From: Anaerotruncus colihominis
GTDB taxonomy: Bacteria; Bacillota; Clostridia; Oscillospirales; Ruminococcaceae
DNA: 64,000 nt
NCBI GenBank assembly: GCA_025146135.1
Contig: CP102255.1
Span: 806,001-870,000 of the forward strand
Reading direction: 5' to 3'
Shown here: positions 23,475 through 31,528 of the stretch, one piece after another
Position numbering within the stretch: position 1 is the first letter of the stretch
Layout of the letters: each line of letters starts with the position of its first letter
The notes under the pieces: model-generated
The model's database searches: none
What the model saw: the letters and a program-made list of their open reading frames with translations, nothing else
What the model was told of the DNA's origin: nothing
Translations under genes and position numbers: made by a program

Positions 23475-24224
23475 TTAAAAACTCAGTTCAGATATCTTCT
23501 CCCACTGGAGGATGTATTTCTGATCTATGATTCGATTCTCATGGTAATGGCCGAAAAACCAGTAGGCGAATTTACACCGCTGGCTGACCATTTCAAGAAA
23601 GTCCGTCAGTTCATCCGTTCCATAGGATGGATTGATCTTCTGCACCACACCGCTGGGAGCGCAGTGGGTGAGAACACAGTCTACCGTCCAGTTGACTCGT
23701 TCCAAGTTTGCCAGGGCTTCTTGGTATTCCGCTTGGCTGGGCATTTCCTCGGCCCACCAACTTACCCCCTTGACCCGAAACATGGATCGCATCCGGCGCA
23801 TCAGCCAATACCAGTGTTCGAAGTCCGGATCGGCTGGATCGAGAATTCCATCCTGAATATCATGGGAGGCCGCACCGCCCATTGTGAACCAGGTGAGGCC
23901 GCCGAAGTTGAAGACCTGTCCCCGCATAAGGTGCAGGACATGCTCCCGCACCACATGGACCCGTCCGCCATTCCATTCTTTTTCTGGTAGAGTGTTCAGC
24001 AAGTCAAAATTCTCATGGTTCCCATCCACGAACAGGGTGGTGAAGGGCTTCTTGTTCAGCCAGTCCAACCAATATTGATCTTTCTGGCTTCCATCCCACA
24101 GTCCTCCAAAATCACCCGCGATGACCACATAGTCCTCCCGGCTCATCTCCTTCTGCTGTGGGAAGTATTTGCTCCCAAAGCGTTGGAAGTCGCCGTGAGT
24201 ATCACCCGTAATATAAATTGCCAT
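23475..24224 (-). CDS. metallophosphoesterase
   Basis: 249 residues with all calcineurin-like motifs: 'GDTHGDF' (metal 1), 'VIAGDFGGLWDG' (bridging Asp), 'FVDGNHENFD' (catalytic His), 'CVLTHCAP' and 'WFFGHYHENR'. It would hydrolyse a phosphoester; the substrate is unknown. The family is a common cargo of clostridial elements. ATG at 24224 follows GGTGCGATGGA; a relic copy of this gene lies at 22700-22830. Confidence 0.9.
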   Translation of the reverse strand: MAIYITGDTHGDFQRFGSKYFPQQKEMSREDYVVIAGDFGGLWDGSQKDQYWLDWLNKKPFTTLFVDGNHENFDLLNTLPEKEWNGGRVHVVREHVLHLMRGQVFNFGGLTWFTMGGAASHDIQDGILDPADPDFEHWYWLMRRMRSMFRVKGVSWWAEEMPSQAEYQEALANLERVNWTVDCVLTHCAPSGVVQKINPSYGTDELTDFLEMVSQRCKFAYWFFGHYHENRIIDQKYILQWEKISELSF

Positions 24225-24240
24225 TCCATCGCACCTCGAT

Positions 24241-24882
24241 TTACAGGGTCATTTGCTGCTGCCCTGGCAGTGGGGAGCTAATTTCTGCATCGGTTGCCGT
24301 GCGGACACCAGGACCGTTTCTGGTTTTCGTTGTCACCAGCAGGCCATCTTGAACAAGCTGCTCCATCAGTTCGCCCACGAAGCGGTTGGCAAGATTATGC
24401 TTGCCTTCTTTATCACAGAGCCTGTGTACAGAGAACTTTTGAGCGACATTTAAAGCAACCGGGCCTGTGATATACAGGTTTTTCCGTTTTGTCCGGCACC
24501 GTTCCAGGATTTCATGTGTGATCTCCTCGCGCTTGGTCTCCAACTGTGCCAGATATTCCTCATCAGTAATATCCCAATACCTCTCGTAGCAGTCGAAGCC
24601 ATAGCAGCAGAACGATTTCGCATCCTTCAGCAGTTCTTGGATGGCTGGGATCTCGTCCATCTCTATAATACCACTAAAGTTCATCGGATGCAGGTATAAC
24701 TCCTGCCAACCTTTCGTAACGGTATCGGATGTGCTGTCCCCACAGGGCTGCAGATCCCAGCCCGCACTCTGGAACAGGCTGCGGCTTTCTTCATGAAATT
24801 TGGCGGCGTCAGTCTCAGCCGGCCAGCCGGAATCGAACTGATAGCGGCTGCGAATCCGGAAGTAAACTTTTCGGTACTCCAC
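24241..24882 (-). CDS. hypothetical element-associated protein
   Basis: About 213 residues, not recognised. The N-terminus is beta-rich ('EYRKVYFRIRSRYQFDSGWPAETDAAKFHEESRSLF'); the middle has a Cys-rich 'KSFCCYGFDCYERYWDIT' and the C-terminal third looks like a winged helix ('VAQKFSVHRLCDKEG.....NRFVGELMEQLVQDGLL'). I chose the GTG at 24882 with GAGGTG upstream; an open frame extends 17 codons further. It is next to a metallophosphoesterase gene, so joint function is possible. Confidence 0.6.
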   Translation of the reverse strand: MEYRKVYFRIRSRYQFDSGWPAETDAAKFHEESRSLFQSAGWDLQPCGDSTSDTVTKGWQELYLHPMNFSGIIEMDEIPAIQELLKDAKSFCCYGFDCYERYWDITDEEYLAQLETKREEITHEILERCRTKRKNLYITGPVALNVAQKFSVHRLCDKEGKHNLANRFVGELMEQLVQDGLLVTTKTRNGPGVRTATDAEISSPLPGQQQMTL

Positions 24883-24996
24883 TCTTGTTTCACCTCGCTT
24901 TCCTATTCCAAGTGCTTTTTCAAACAATACCACAAGTAAGGCGGCAACATCTATTCACCAATACCAACAGAATAAATGTTCATAAATTGACCTATT

Positions 24997-25371
24997 CTAC
25001 CGATATCCTTCCGCCAGACCGACGCTGACCCCAAGCGCCCAGTCAATCTGTTTCATCTCGGAGGTGTCCAATGCTCCAACGCGCTCTCTGAGCCTGGACT
25101 TATCAATAGTGCGAAGTTGCTCCAAAAGGATAACGGAACCACAGCTCAATCCATTCGCTTGCCTATTCAAACAAACATGTGTAGGCAGCCGCGGTTTTCC
25201 CATCTTGCTGGTGATGGGGGCTGCGATCACTGTGGGGCTGTGACGGTTGCCCACGTTGTTCTGCAGAATGAGTACCGGACGGATACCACCTTGCTCAGAC
25301 CCGATGACTGGCCGCAGGTCAGCATAGTAAATGTCACCACGGCTGATTTCCTGTCTGCAATATGTTTTCAC
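24997..25371 (-). CDS. PemK/MazF-family mRNA interferase toxin
   Basis: About 124 residues. 'ISRGDIYYADLRPVIGSEQGGIRPVLILQNNVGNRHSPTV' and 'QLRTIDKSRL' are the diagnostic motifs of MazF/PemK ribonucleases, which cut mRNA; the catalytic Arg and the RPVL loop are intact. The GTG at 25371 has GGAGG eight bases upstream; the earlier GTG at 25380 abuts the site. Upstream is only an unrecognised short ORF (25385-25600), so the antitoxin is uncertain. Confidence 0.9.
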   Translation of the reverse strand: MKTYCRQEISRGDIYYADLRPVIGSEQGGIRPVLILQNNVGNRHSPTVIAAPITSKMGKPRLPTHVCLNRQANGLSCGSVILLEQLRTIDKSRLRERVGALDTSEMKQIDWALGVSVGLAEGYR

Positions 25372-25384
25372 AGAATACACCTCC

Positions 25385-25600
25385 TCAGCATATTGGGCTT
25401 AATATCACAAAAATAGGGACCGCCTCCGCATCTCCCGCATCTGGTTGGAATGGCTGCTCATACGGCATGTTCCGGTCAGTAAACGGGTTTTGGACAGAAG
25501 CGATCCCCATAGCTTCTGATATTAAGACTTCACATTTGTGTTGTCTTTCTTTGGCGCTTGTATTCGACACTACTTCCCCAAGCGCAGGAGCCTGTGCCAT
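25385..25600 (-). CDS. hypothetical protein upstream of PemK toxin
   Basis: About 71 residues, not recognised. 'SAKERQHKCEVLISEAMG' followed by an acidic, Pro-rich C-terminus. It ends 13 bases before the toxin start, the place of an antitoxin gene, but no ribbon-helix-helix or AbrB-type pattern is visible. Several ATGs are possible (25615, 25606, 25600). It may be the antitoxin or the tail of a decayed element gene. Confidence 0.35.
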   Translation of the reverse strand: MAQAPALGEVVSNTSAKERQHKCEVLISEAMGIASVQNPFTDRNMPYEQPFQPDAGDAEAVPIFVILSPIC

Positions 25601-25615
25601 TGGCATCAGCTCCAT

Positions 25616-26082
25616 AGGGCGACCATCTGAACCGCGGCTGGCTTCACCGCGTCATGGGACTCTCACCCCCGGCAGGATCTCTGTCGGCCGCCCTCATTGC
25701 TTGATCCCCATTTCGGTGGGGGCTGTGACTGGACGGAAGTATCATTATCCCTGGCGGAGTCATTGCGATACAGCTTGCCACAGGCTGTTTTTTGGACGGA
25801 TGGACCCGCTTGGCACCTTATTTGGCCGTCGTTGATAGAGGGGAAATCCGGCAGGCTGTCATAACCGAACAAAAATGTATAGGTGACTTCGTTTGCAGCC
25901 TGTACCAGAACTTCTACAGGTGGTTTTCGCGCATCCTCCAGCGTCGCTTTCCCCTGTCCAGCAGGGGCCCCGTCAGGAAAGTATTCAGACAATCGGATAT
26001 TCGGTTTTCAAGGAACAAGTGAGAAGCATTTCCTTCTCGCTTGTATAGGGGAAGATGTCGGCATTTTAATAACCCTCCAATT
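25616..26082. other. stretch without a supportable gene
   Basis: A frame open from 25992 to 25663 on the minus strand could encode about 109 residues but starts at TTG without a ribosome binding site and matches nothing I know. It may be the remains of an element gene. No other signals are seen. Confidence 0.4.
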
Positions 26083-26523
26083 TCAATTTTCTAAAAGTTT
26101 TTTCAAAGACTTGAGAATACGGACTTTCCGTTTATGCACTGCAGGCTGTGAAACGCCAATCTCTCTTGCATAGTCAAGTTCACTTTGTCCCTTAAAAAAC
26201 AACCCCTGTACCAATGCCTGATCCGCAGCAGGCAACGCTGAGATCGCTTGGTACAGGGCCTCTTTCTTTATTTGTTCAAGGATGATGTGTTCCGGAGTGT
26301 TGATGGCGTCAATAAACTCCCGGAAATTTTCATAGGCGCCATCCTGACTTCCGATCATCCCACTCGTCTGGATCTCATGGTCAAAAAAGCTCTGATCATT
26401 GTCCTTGATATTCCACCGGGTTCTGCAGTAAGTGCGATAGACCTCCTCTGTCACTATGACTTCCTCATATTCCTGAGTGCAGGTGTTAAAAACAATAAGG
26501 GTAAACTTCCCGTTGGATTCCAT
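26083..26523 (-). CDS. sigma-70-like regulator
   Basis: About 146 residues of the sigma-70 region-4-like regulators carried by clostridial integrative elements. The C-terminal 'AISALPAADQALVQGLFFKGQSELDYAREIGVSQPAVHKRKVRILKSLKKLL' is a sigma region 4 helix-turn-helix, and 'EEVIVTEEVYRTYCRTRW' is the typical N-terminal half of this group. ATG at 26523 with GGAGG eight bases upstream. A perfect long inverted repeat sits right upstream of that site. Confidence 0.82.
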   Translation of the reverse strand: MESNGKFTLIVFNTCTQEYEEVIVTEEVYRTYCRTRWNIKDNDQSFFDHEIQTSGMIGSQDGAYENFREFIDAINTPEHIILEQIKKEALYQAISALPAADQALVQGLFFKGQSELDYAREIGVSQPAVHKRKVRILKSLKKLLEN

Positions 26524-26538
26524 GTGCCTTTCCTCCAA

Positions 26539-26575
26539 ATTTCAAGATTTTGATGGCGAATCAAAATCTTGAAAT
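26539..26575. repeat. perfect 16-bp inverted repeat upstream of sigma-like gene
   Basis: Arms ATTTCAAGATTTTGAT (26539-26554) and ATCAAAATCTTGAAAT (26560-26575) with a 5-base loop, lying directly before the Shine-Dalgarno. There is no T run, so a terminator is unlikely; an operator or mRNA structure is more plausible. Confidence 0.65.
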
Positions 26576-26641
26576 CAGGGGTACTTGGCGATATAAGCCT
26601 CCCAGCCCATGCCGGCCCTCCCAGTGCCGGGCAGAAAAATA

Positions 26642-26735
26642 GCCGGGGACGCATTTCTGCATCCCCGGCCGATCCCCGCCGCCATATTGCGGCAGGAATA
26701 CAGAGGGCCGGGACACTTTACAGCGTCCCGGCCCT
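26642..26735. other. two GC-rich hairpins in an intergenic stretch
   Basis: In the ~315-base gap between the sigma-like gene and the next gene: an 8-bp stem (gccgggga/tccccggc, 26642-26649 with 26662-26669) and an 11-bp stem (agggccgggac/gtcccggccct, 26704-26714 with 26725-26735). Neither has a T run. They could be transcript structures or remnants; no gene is visible here. Confidence 0.45.
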
Positions 26736-26839
26736 TGTCAGCTGGTCCTATTCATTTTTGCGCATACCTGCCACTGTACTGAGTATAGCAGAGGCAAAGT
26801 CGGAAGGGAGTAGGGATTTCGTCGGTTTTTCATCGGGAA

Positions 26840-27382
26840 TCAGTCGGGATAAAGTCGGGGCATCTCCAATTCTTCCTGAAGTTCCGGCACAGCATAACCA
26901 AAAAGGCAGAGGGACAATAAGAAGATCGCCTCGCGCTTTCGGTCATAGAATACGCTTCGCTCCATATTCAGCTCATCCAGCAGCTCCTTTTCTGTGCTGT
27001 TGAAACGGTGGATAAATTGTTTGGTCAGGATCTCATAGTAAAGTTCACCCCGGTCAGGGTATCGTTTCAAGCGGAGAAGGGCACGGTCGATCACATCCAC
27101 CAGCATCCGGTTTTCCATCACACAGCAGACCCGTTCCTCAAACTCCTGCAGATCCATATCCGGGGCGAAACTTTGCAGATAGATAAGCCCGGTATCAGCG
27201 TCCTGAGCGCCCAGCTCCCAGGCGTACTCATGCAGTTCCTCCACCCGCTCACTGAGGACCCACACCACATCCCGGTAGATTTTCAAAATCAGCTTTACCC
27301 GGTGATAGGCCAGCTGGCTGTCAAATCCAAGGGTCGCCATCTGCCTTTTACATTTCTGCAAAGTGGAACTTTCTTTTCTCAT
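26840..27382 (-). CDS. ArpU/RinA-like regulator candidate
   Basis: 180 residues, mostly helical. The C-terminal 'LLDELNMERSVFYDRKREAIFLLSLCLFGYAVPEL' looks like the helix-turn-helix end of ArpU/RinA-type late-gene regulators and related sigma-like element proteins. The N-terminal half is a helical domain without known motifs. GGAGGAGG precedes the ATG and a palindromic operator lies at 27401-27420. The call is tentative. Confidence 0.5.
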   Translation of the reverse strand: MRKESSTLQKCKRQMATLGFDSQLAYHRVKLILKIYRDVVWVLSERVEELHEYAWELGAQDADTGLIYLQSFAPDMDLQEFEERVCCVMENRMLVDVIDRALLRLKRYPDRGELYYEILTKQFIHRFNSTEKELLDELNMERSVFYDRKREAIFLLSLCLFGYAVPELQEELEMPRLYPD

Positions 27383-27400
27383 GCCATTCTCCTCCTCCCA

Positions 27401-27420
27401 TGTTCGCTAAACTGCGAACA
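27401..27420. promoter_or_regulatory. palindromic operator (TGTTCGC-N6-GCGAACA)
   Basis: Perfect inverted repeat TGTTCGC (27401-27407), six bases, GCGAACA (27414-27420), just upstream of the ribosome binding site of the 26840-27382 gene. A close variant (TTCGC-N6-GCGAACA) lies in the XRE gene's promoter region at 28504-28523, so both are probably bound by that repressor. Confidence 0.65.
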
Positions 27421-27496
27421 AAATGCATATAACAAAGCCTGTGAACATTGGTGCGGCTGCGCCCCTCTCTCAGGAGGGGGGCTTGCCGTACCAAAC

Positions 27497-28111
27497 TTAT
27501 ATGAGATTGCGTGTTTCCAACCGAATACGCATGGCCTGCTTGGAGACTTGGAAGATCTGAGCCATTTCCGCAACCAACTGCTCATTGCTCCTGCCTGCAC
27601 GCAAACGGTAAAAACTTCTTTTGATTTGCGGCAGGGGCATGAGGAGAGCAGTAGCCAAAGCATCCGCCTGCCATTCGACCAGACCGTGGCTTTCATCCAA
27701 AGATGTTTTTCCTTCATAGGCAGCCACATCGCCTGTGCCGGAGTACAGCTTCTGGTGCAGGACCCAGTGCCCCAATTCGTGAGCACAGGTGAACCGCAGC
27801 CTGCCGAGGAGCCTGTCCACACAAAGCCGCTCCTCCACCAGGATTGTTCCGGCCTTGACTGCAATCAAACGGTAGCGTTTTTCATCTTGGTCGTATAAAA
27901 TAGCCGCTCCTTCATCAAAAATCGTTTCCCCAAGGATGCTCCCGTTTTTGCGTAGGCAATGATATTCCAGAGTTAGATCAAACTTGGTCTCTATGATAGT
28001 TTCAATGGGAACTGCCTGGGGAGGCCCGTCCAACAAAGCGGGATCATACTCTTGCAGGATCTTCCGTCCAATGGTTTCAATTGCGTCCAATCGATACTTT
28101 GGTACAGACAA
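27497..28111 (-). CDS. ImmA/IrrE-family metallopeptidase
   Basis: 204 residues. The zinc motif 'FTCAHELGHWVLH' (~108-120) with a downstream Glu ('EWQADALATALLMP') defines the ImmA/IrrE family, which cleaves the cognate XRE-type repressor to induce an integrative element or prophage. It lies 12 bases downstream of an XRE gene, the usual pairing (ImmR/ImmA). The N-terminal ~100 residues include 'GAAILYDQDEKRYRLIAVKAG'. C-terminal winged-helix-like segment 'VAEMAQIFQVSKQAMRIRLE'. Confidence 0.9.
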   Translation of the reverse strand: MSVPKYRLDAIETIGRKILQEYDPALLDGPPQAVPIETIIETKFDLTLEYHCLRKNGSILGETIFDEGAAILYDQDEKRYRLIAVKAGTILVEERLCVDRLLGRLRFTCAHELGHWVLHQKLYSGTGDVAAYEGKTSLDESHGLVEWQADALATALLMPLPQIKRSFYRLRAGRSNEQLVAEMAQIFQVSKQAMRIRLETRNLI

Positions 28112-28123
28112 GAAAATCCCCCC

Positions 28124-28483
28124 TTAGTTCTGGCGGTTCTGTAGCATTTCCATAAATGCCTTCCATTCCTCATCGGTAGCATCTACTTCCTTTGCCACTC
28201 TCAATGCTGCGCGGACGATGTCATGCTGGCGGATATAGTCAGGCAGATCGGCCGGAACCGTCTGCCTGGAATCTGCGGCCAGATCCAGCAGCATTTCATG
28301 CTCCTGCTTATCCAATTCCAGAAAAGAAGAGATCCGCTCTACAAATGCTCCCTCTGGCGCTGGCCGGCGACCCTGCTCAATATCACACAGGTACCCATTG
28401 GAGATACCGAGGTGTTTCGCGGTATCCCGGAGATTTAATTTGGCCTCTTTGCGCCGTGTGCTGATGAAAGCTCCAAAGGTCAC
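28124..28483 (-). CDS. XRE-family repressor (ImmR-like)
   Basis: 119 residues. 'FGAFISTRRKEAKLNLRDTAKHLGISNGYLCDIEQGRRPAPEG' is a classic XRE helix-turn-helix, followed by a ~50-residue dimerisation helix region. It starts at GTG behind GGAGGGAG. It is the likely repressor of its own promoter and of the gene at 26840-27382, via the shared palindrome, and the substrate of the ImmA protease downstream. Confidence 0.9.
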   Translation of the reverse strand: MTFGAFISTRRKEAKLNLRDTAKHLGISNGYLCDIEQGRRPAPEGAFVERISSFLELDKQEHEMLLDLAADSRQTVPADLPDYIRQHDIVRAALRVAKEVDATDEEWKAFMEMLQNRQN

Positions 28484-28503
28484 TGGTCTCCCTCCTTCAT
28501 AGA

Positions 28504-28562
28504 GTTTCGCTGGTTTGCGAACATCTTGTTTATATTATAACTGGCACATCTGTTCGACACAA
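28504..28562 (-). promoter_or_regulatory. promoter and operator of XRE/ImmA operon
   Basis: On the minus strand TTGTGT (28557-28562), 17 bases, TATAAT (28534-28539). Just downstream lies a TTCGC-N6-GCGAACA palindrome (28504-28523) matching the operator at 27401-27420, placed to block the start of transcription. Confidence 0.65.
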
Positions 28563-28583
28563 GGGCAAAAAAGAAAGCAGAGG

Positions 28584-28611
28584 CCAGGTGTTAAAATTCC
28601 ATAACACCTGG
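28584..28611 (-). terminator. terminator of WYL regulator gene and upstream array
   Basis: Ten-base stem (ccaggtgtta 28584-28593, taacacctgg 28602-28611) followed on the minus strand by a T-rich run. It lies just after the WYL gene and may end the long minus-strand array as well. Confidence 0.7.
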
Positions 28612-28619
28612 TCCCTGTT

Positions 28620-29582
28620 TTAGAGAAACCTGTGGGCGATCCGCTTCATTTCTTCCACACACTCATGAGGTGCTATGATCTGAATCCCGCCCATAAATTT
28701 GAATACCCATCCGTAAAAGGTGCCGCTTGGGTCGACTTCAATGTTTGCCGTAAAGTGTTCCTCGTCATATGTGCGGGTTGGTACAGCTTCTCCATAATGG
28801 TCTATGATGGTTTTCATCAGCTTGTTCTCACAGAGCAGTTCAACAGAAACTGTGCGGTCAGCAGCAAACATATCAACGATCTTGTTGGTGTAGCCCGCCA
28901 CATCAAAGTCTTCATCGGGGGTAAAGCCGGAGGGAAGTATCTTGATCCCCGACAGACGGTCTACTCGAAAGTGGGCCATCCGCTGGTGTTTGTGAGAAAA
29001 GCCAATCAGGTAATAGTGGTCATTCTTCCATTCCAAAGCGTAAGGGTCCAGTTGATAGAGATAACCGCCATGTTTGAGAACTCGTTTTTTCTCGGGCGTA
29101 TATTCATAATACTGGAACTGTATCTGCCGCTTTTCCAAGATTGCCGTTTGGATGGCATCAATGATGTAATAGACTTGCTCATTGTCCGGTTTCACCCGGC
29201 TGGACAGGCTGGCGAGCTGCCGAAGCTGCTCTGCCTGATGTGTGCTGGTCAGACGGCATAATTTCTGTACCAGTTCCTCGGATTTCCTGGCAGAAATGAT
29301 CTTCGAGGATGCTACTGCGTCTGTCAGCATTTTCAGTTCTGGATACTCAAACAGGCGGCTTCCCATAAAATATTGGTTTTGGGTACTCTTGACCACCACA
29401 ATATCAATTCCTGCATCGATCAGCGCATTGGTATCCGCGTAAACAGTCTGCCGCACTGCCTGAATTCCTTTTTCATTCAGATGGGCAATGATGTCAGATA
29501 CTGTGGCGGGATGGTTTTCATCAGTCCGCTCATAGAGAAACTGGAGCAATTCCAGTATCCGCATATTTGTTGAATTCTGCAT
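28620..29582 (-). CDS. WYL-domain transcriptional regulator
   Basis: 320 residues. N-terminal winged helix ('MRILELLQFLYERTDENHPATVSDIIAHLNEKG', then 'RQTVYADTNALIDAGIDIV'), a WYL domain (~140-215, 'ALEWKNDHYYLIGFSHKHQRMAHFRVDRLSGI') and a C-terminal WCX segment. WYL proteins sense ligands, often nucleic-acid related, and control defence and conflict genes. It lies downstream of the whole immunity array with the same orientation; whether it controls the array is not shown. Confidence 0.9.
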   Translation of the reverse strand: MQNSTNMRILELLQFLYERTDENHPATVSDIIAHLNEKGIQAVRQTVYADTNALIDAGIDIVVVKSTQNQYFMGSRLFEYPELKMLTDAVASSKIISARKSEELVQKLCRLTSTHQAEQLRQLASLSSRVKPDNEQVYYIIDAIQTAILEKRQIQFQYYEYTPEKKRVLKHGGYLYQLDPYALEWKNDHYYLIGFSHKHQRMAHFRVDRLSGIKILPSGFTPDEDFDVAGYTNKIVDMFAADRTVSVELLCENKLMKTIIDHYGEAVPTRTYDEEHFTANIEVDPSGTFYGWVFKFMGGIQIIAPHECVEEMKRIAHRFL

Positions 29583-29610
29583 ACTTCACCTCCTCGATTC
29601 TTAAAATGGT

Positions 29611-29751
29611 CTATTTTGTATGGTGTCCAGTCCCAAAGACCAGGAACAGGGCAACCACACAGAGAAGCAGGCCCATCCAATTCCGGTCTATGATCAGCTT
29701 GATTACCGCCGCAAGCAGCAGACCGCCCACCAGGAGCACAACGCCGTTCAT
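29611..29751 (-). CDS. small two-span membrane protein
   Basis: 46 residues with two membrane spans ('VVLLVGGLLLAAVIKLII' and 'MGLLLCVVALFLVFG') and an 'DRNW' turn. The ATG directly follows the stop of the DUF4261 gene. Function unknown; in arrays of this kind, short membrane proteins may be immunity proteins against membrane-acting toxins (for example Imm17, which is found at the other end of this array). Confidence 0.6.
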   Translation of the reverse strand: MNGVVLLVGGLLLAAVIKLIIDRNWMGLLLCVVALFLVFGTGHHTK

Positions 29752-30630
29752 TCAGCGTCCTCCCGAGGCATATTTCCCCATGTGGATGTCCAGCACTTCT
29801 CTGGGCGGCTGGATCAGCGCGTCCTCATACTGGCACTTCCACTGAATCTCCCGGCTCATCTGGCCATCCGCCACGCCGTCTATGGTTTCCCCATCCTGAA
29901 TGGGGTTATCATGCTCCAATATGTACGATGCCACATTGTAGGCGTGGTTTACCACCCAGTTGGGGTCCATGTTGTGGAAGTGGTACTGGAGGTCGGGCAG
30001 GAACAGGGTGCTCATGCCCACCGTGTCGATGAGCATATCCTCGGTGCCCTCAATGTTGAAGAAGCGGACATTGACCCCGAAGCGAATGAAACGGTCCGAC
30101 CCCTCAATCTGGTGAGAACGCACATCCTCCGCCAGAAACAGCTTGCCGCAGTTCTGGAAATAGAATGCCTCACAGGTGGGGTACAGCTCCGCCAGAGCCT
30201 CCAGAAAGTCGGCATCCAGGTTGGCACGCTCCAGCGCCGGAAGCGCCGCAGCCAGCATATCGGTGGCCACCACCTGATATTTGCACTCCCGGAAGATCCG
30301 CTCCCGGTCCTCCTGGCAGTCCCACATCTGGCTCATGAGGAAGGCGTCGAAGCCTTTGCCCTTGAACCTGTCGCATTTCATCACCATCAGCTGTACCGGG
30401 CATTTGCCGTCCTTGAATTCCGCGATATGCTCCTGTGCGGCAAAGCCGGCCATTTGCTTATCATAACAGAAGCACTCTGTTGATCCGATGTGTTTCTCTA
30501 TCACAGCGGTCATGGTTTCTTTGTCCGGCATGTCCACCGGTTCTTTAAACAAAATCTGAATGAGATAGGGGCCTCCGGGCTGGGGACCCTTTTTATCATC
30601 CAGGTTTTGCTGGAAAAGTTGATTGCTCAT
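29752..30630 (-). CDS. DUF4261 protein (immunity-like)
   Basis: About 292 residues. A DUF4261 domain spans most of the protein, with 'CPVQLMVMKCDRFKGKGFDAFLMSQMWDCQ', 'QVVATDMLAAALP' and the late 'VASYILEHDNPIQDGETIDGV' that is diagnostic for the family's end. DUF4261 is found in predicted polymorphic-toxin immunity loci. The giant protein at 38258 carries a second DUF4261 domain. The ATG at 30630 has GGAGGAAA upstream; the stop overlaps nothing, but the upstream gene overlaps its start by four bases. Confidence 0.8.
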   Translation of the reverse strand: MSNQLFQQNLDDKKGPQPGGPYLIQILFKEPVDMPDKETMTAVIEKHIGSTECFCYDKQMAGFAAQEHIAEFKDGKCPVQLMVMKCDRFKGKGFDAFLMSQMWDCQEDRERIFRECKYQVVATDMLAAALPALERANLDADFLEALAELYPTCEAFYFQNCGKLFLAEDVRSHQIEGSDRFIRFGVNVRFFNIEGTEDMLIDTVGMSTLFLPDLQYHFHNMDPNWVVNHAYNVASYILEHDNPIQDGETIDGVADGQMSREIQWKCQYEDALIQPPREVLDIHMGKYASGGR

Positions 30631-31502
30631 TTGGTTTCCTCCTTCTTCTCCGGGAACAGCTTCCACCGGAACTCCAACTCTTTCTGGACAAACTCTTTCG
30701 GCAGGCCCCGGGGATTGGCAATGAGATACCATACCCGAAAGGTGCGTTTCTTCGGATCTGTTTCCTGCTGGTAGAGCTGATAACCCGCCTCATCCTCCTG
30801 AGTCCACTGTCCTGTCTGCCGCTTGGCCTGCACAAAGGGTTCCACCACCTGGTCCAGTTCCTCTTTGGTGAGGCTTGAGGCCCAGGCATGATCCACATCA
30901 TTGGCGTGGGAGAGGTGGAACAACATCGAACCCATCCAGTTCTTTGCCTTGTGCTCCGGCGTTCCGAGCAATTCCGCCTGACGGCGGTACTCCTCCAGCT
31001 GTTCCGCTGTTCCGTACCGTTCCACCATCTGTTCCCGCACATGGATGCACCAGCTGTAATCCCCCGGCTGGATAAAGGGGGCACAGACCGGCTGGAGCGC
31101 CTCTGCTGGGTCCACCTCAAAGCGGTCGATAAAGTCGAGGTAGTGAGCTTTGATCAGGGGCAGAAAGGTGTCCAGCAACCTGGTGTTCAGCCGCAGGTCC
31201 TCTGTCAGCATCCGAAAGAATGAACCGCCTGTTGTCGGTTCTATTTTGAAAGAGTAGAGCCGATCATCTCCCTGCTTAATGATACAGCTGAAGCCCACCT
31301 CCACATTTCCATAGCCGATTTCGTAGTCTATGTAGTTGTAGCGGCTCCGGTCAAACCAGACCTGATAGGTCAGGCCGTTTTTCATTTTCTTTTTGAAGTC
31401 GCCTTTTTTCAGCCGCTTCCAGCCCTTTTCCTCCAGCCCCAGGCCGTTCCATAGGTAGTCCAGAAACTCCTGAAATATATCTGCCGGGCGTTTTTGCTCC
31501 AC
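30627..31502 (-). CDS. DUF4304-like immunity protein candidate
   Basis: About 291 residues. The first ~110 residues ('FQEFLDYLWNGLGLEEKGWKRLKKGDFKKK...YQVWFDRSRYNYIDYEIGYG') resemble DUF4304, a family of predicted immunity proteins. The remainder is a helical region ending in a basic/acidic tail ('KELEFRWKLFPEKKEETK'). I chose GTG at 31502 (GGAGG eight bases upstream) over the GTG at 31511 that abuts it. The start of the DUF4261 gene overlaps its stop by four bases. Confidence 0.65.
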   Translation of the reverse strand: MEQKRPADIFQEFLDYLWNGLGLEEKGWKRLKKGDFKKKMKNGLTYQVWFDRSRYNYIDYEIGYGNVEVGFSCIIKQGDDRLYSFKIEPTTGGSFFRMLTEDLRLNTRLLDTFLPLIKAHYLDFIDRFEVDPAEALQPVCAPFIQPGDYSWCIHVREQMVERYGTAEQLEEYRRQAELLGTPEHKAKNWMGSMLFHLSHANDVDHAWASSLTKEELDQVVEPFVQAKRQTGQWTQEDEAGYQLYQQETDPKKRTFRVWYLIANPRGLPKEFVQKELEFRWKLFPEKKEETK

Positions 31503-31528
31503 GGTCTCCACCTCCTGACGAATCCTCC

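Noticed and set aside
25663..25992. 109-codon minus-strand frame as a gene
   Set aside because: TTG start without ribosome binding site, no recognised family and odd composition; kept only as a note on the stretch.
26642..26735. GC-rich hairpins as rho-independent terminators
   Set aside because: Stable stems but no T run on either strand, so they are listed as structures of unknown role.
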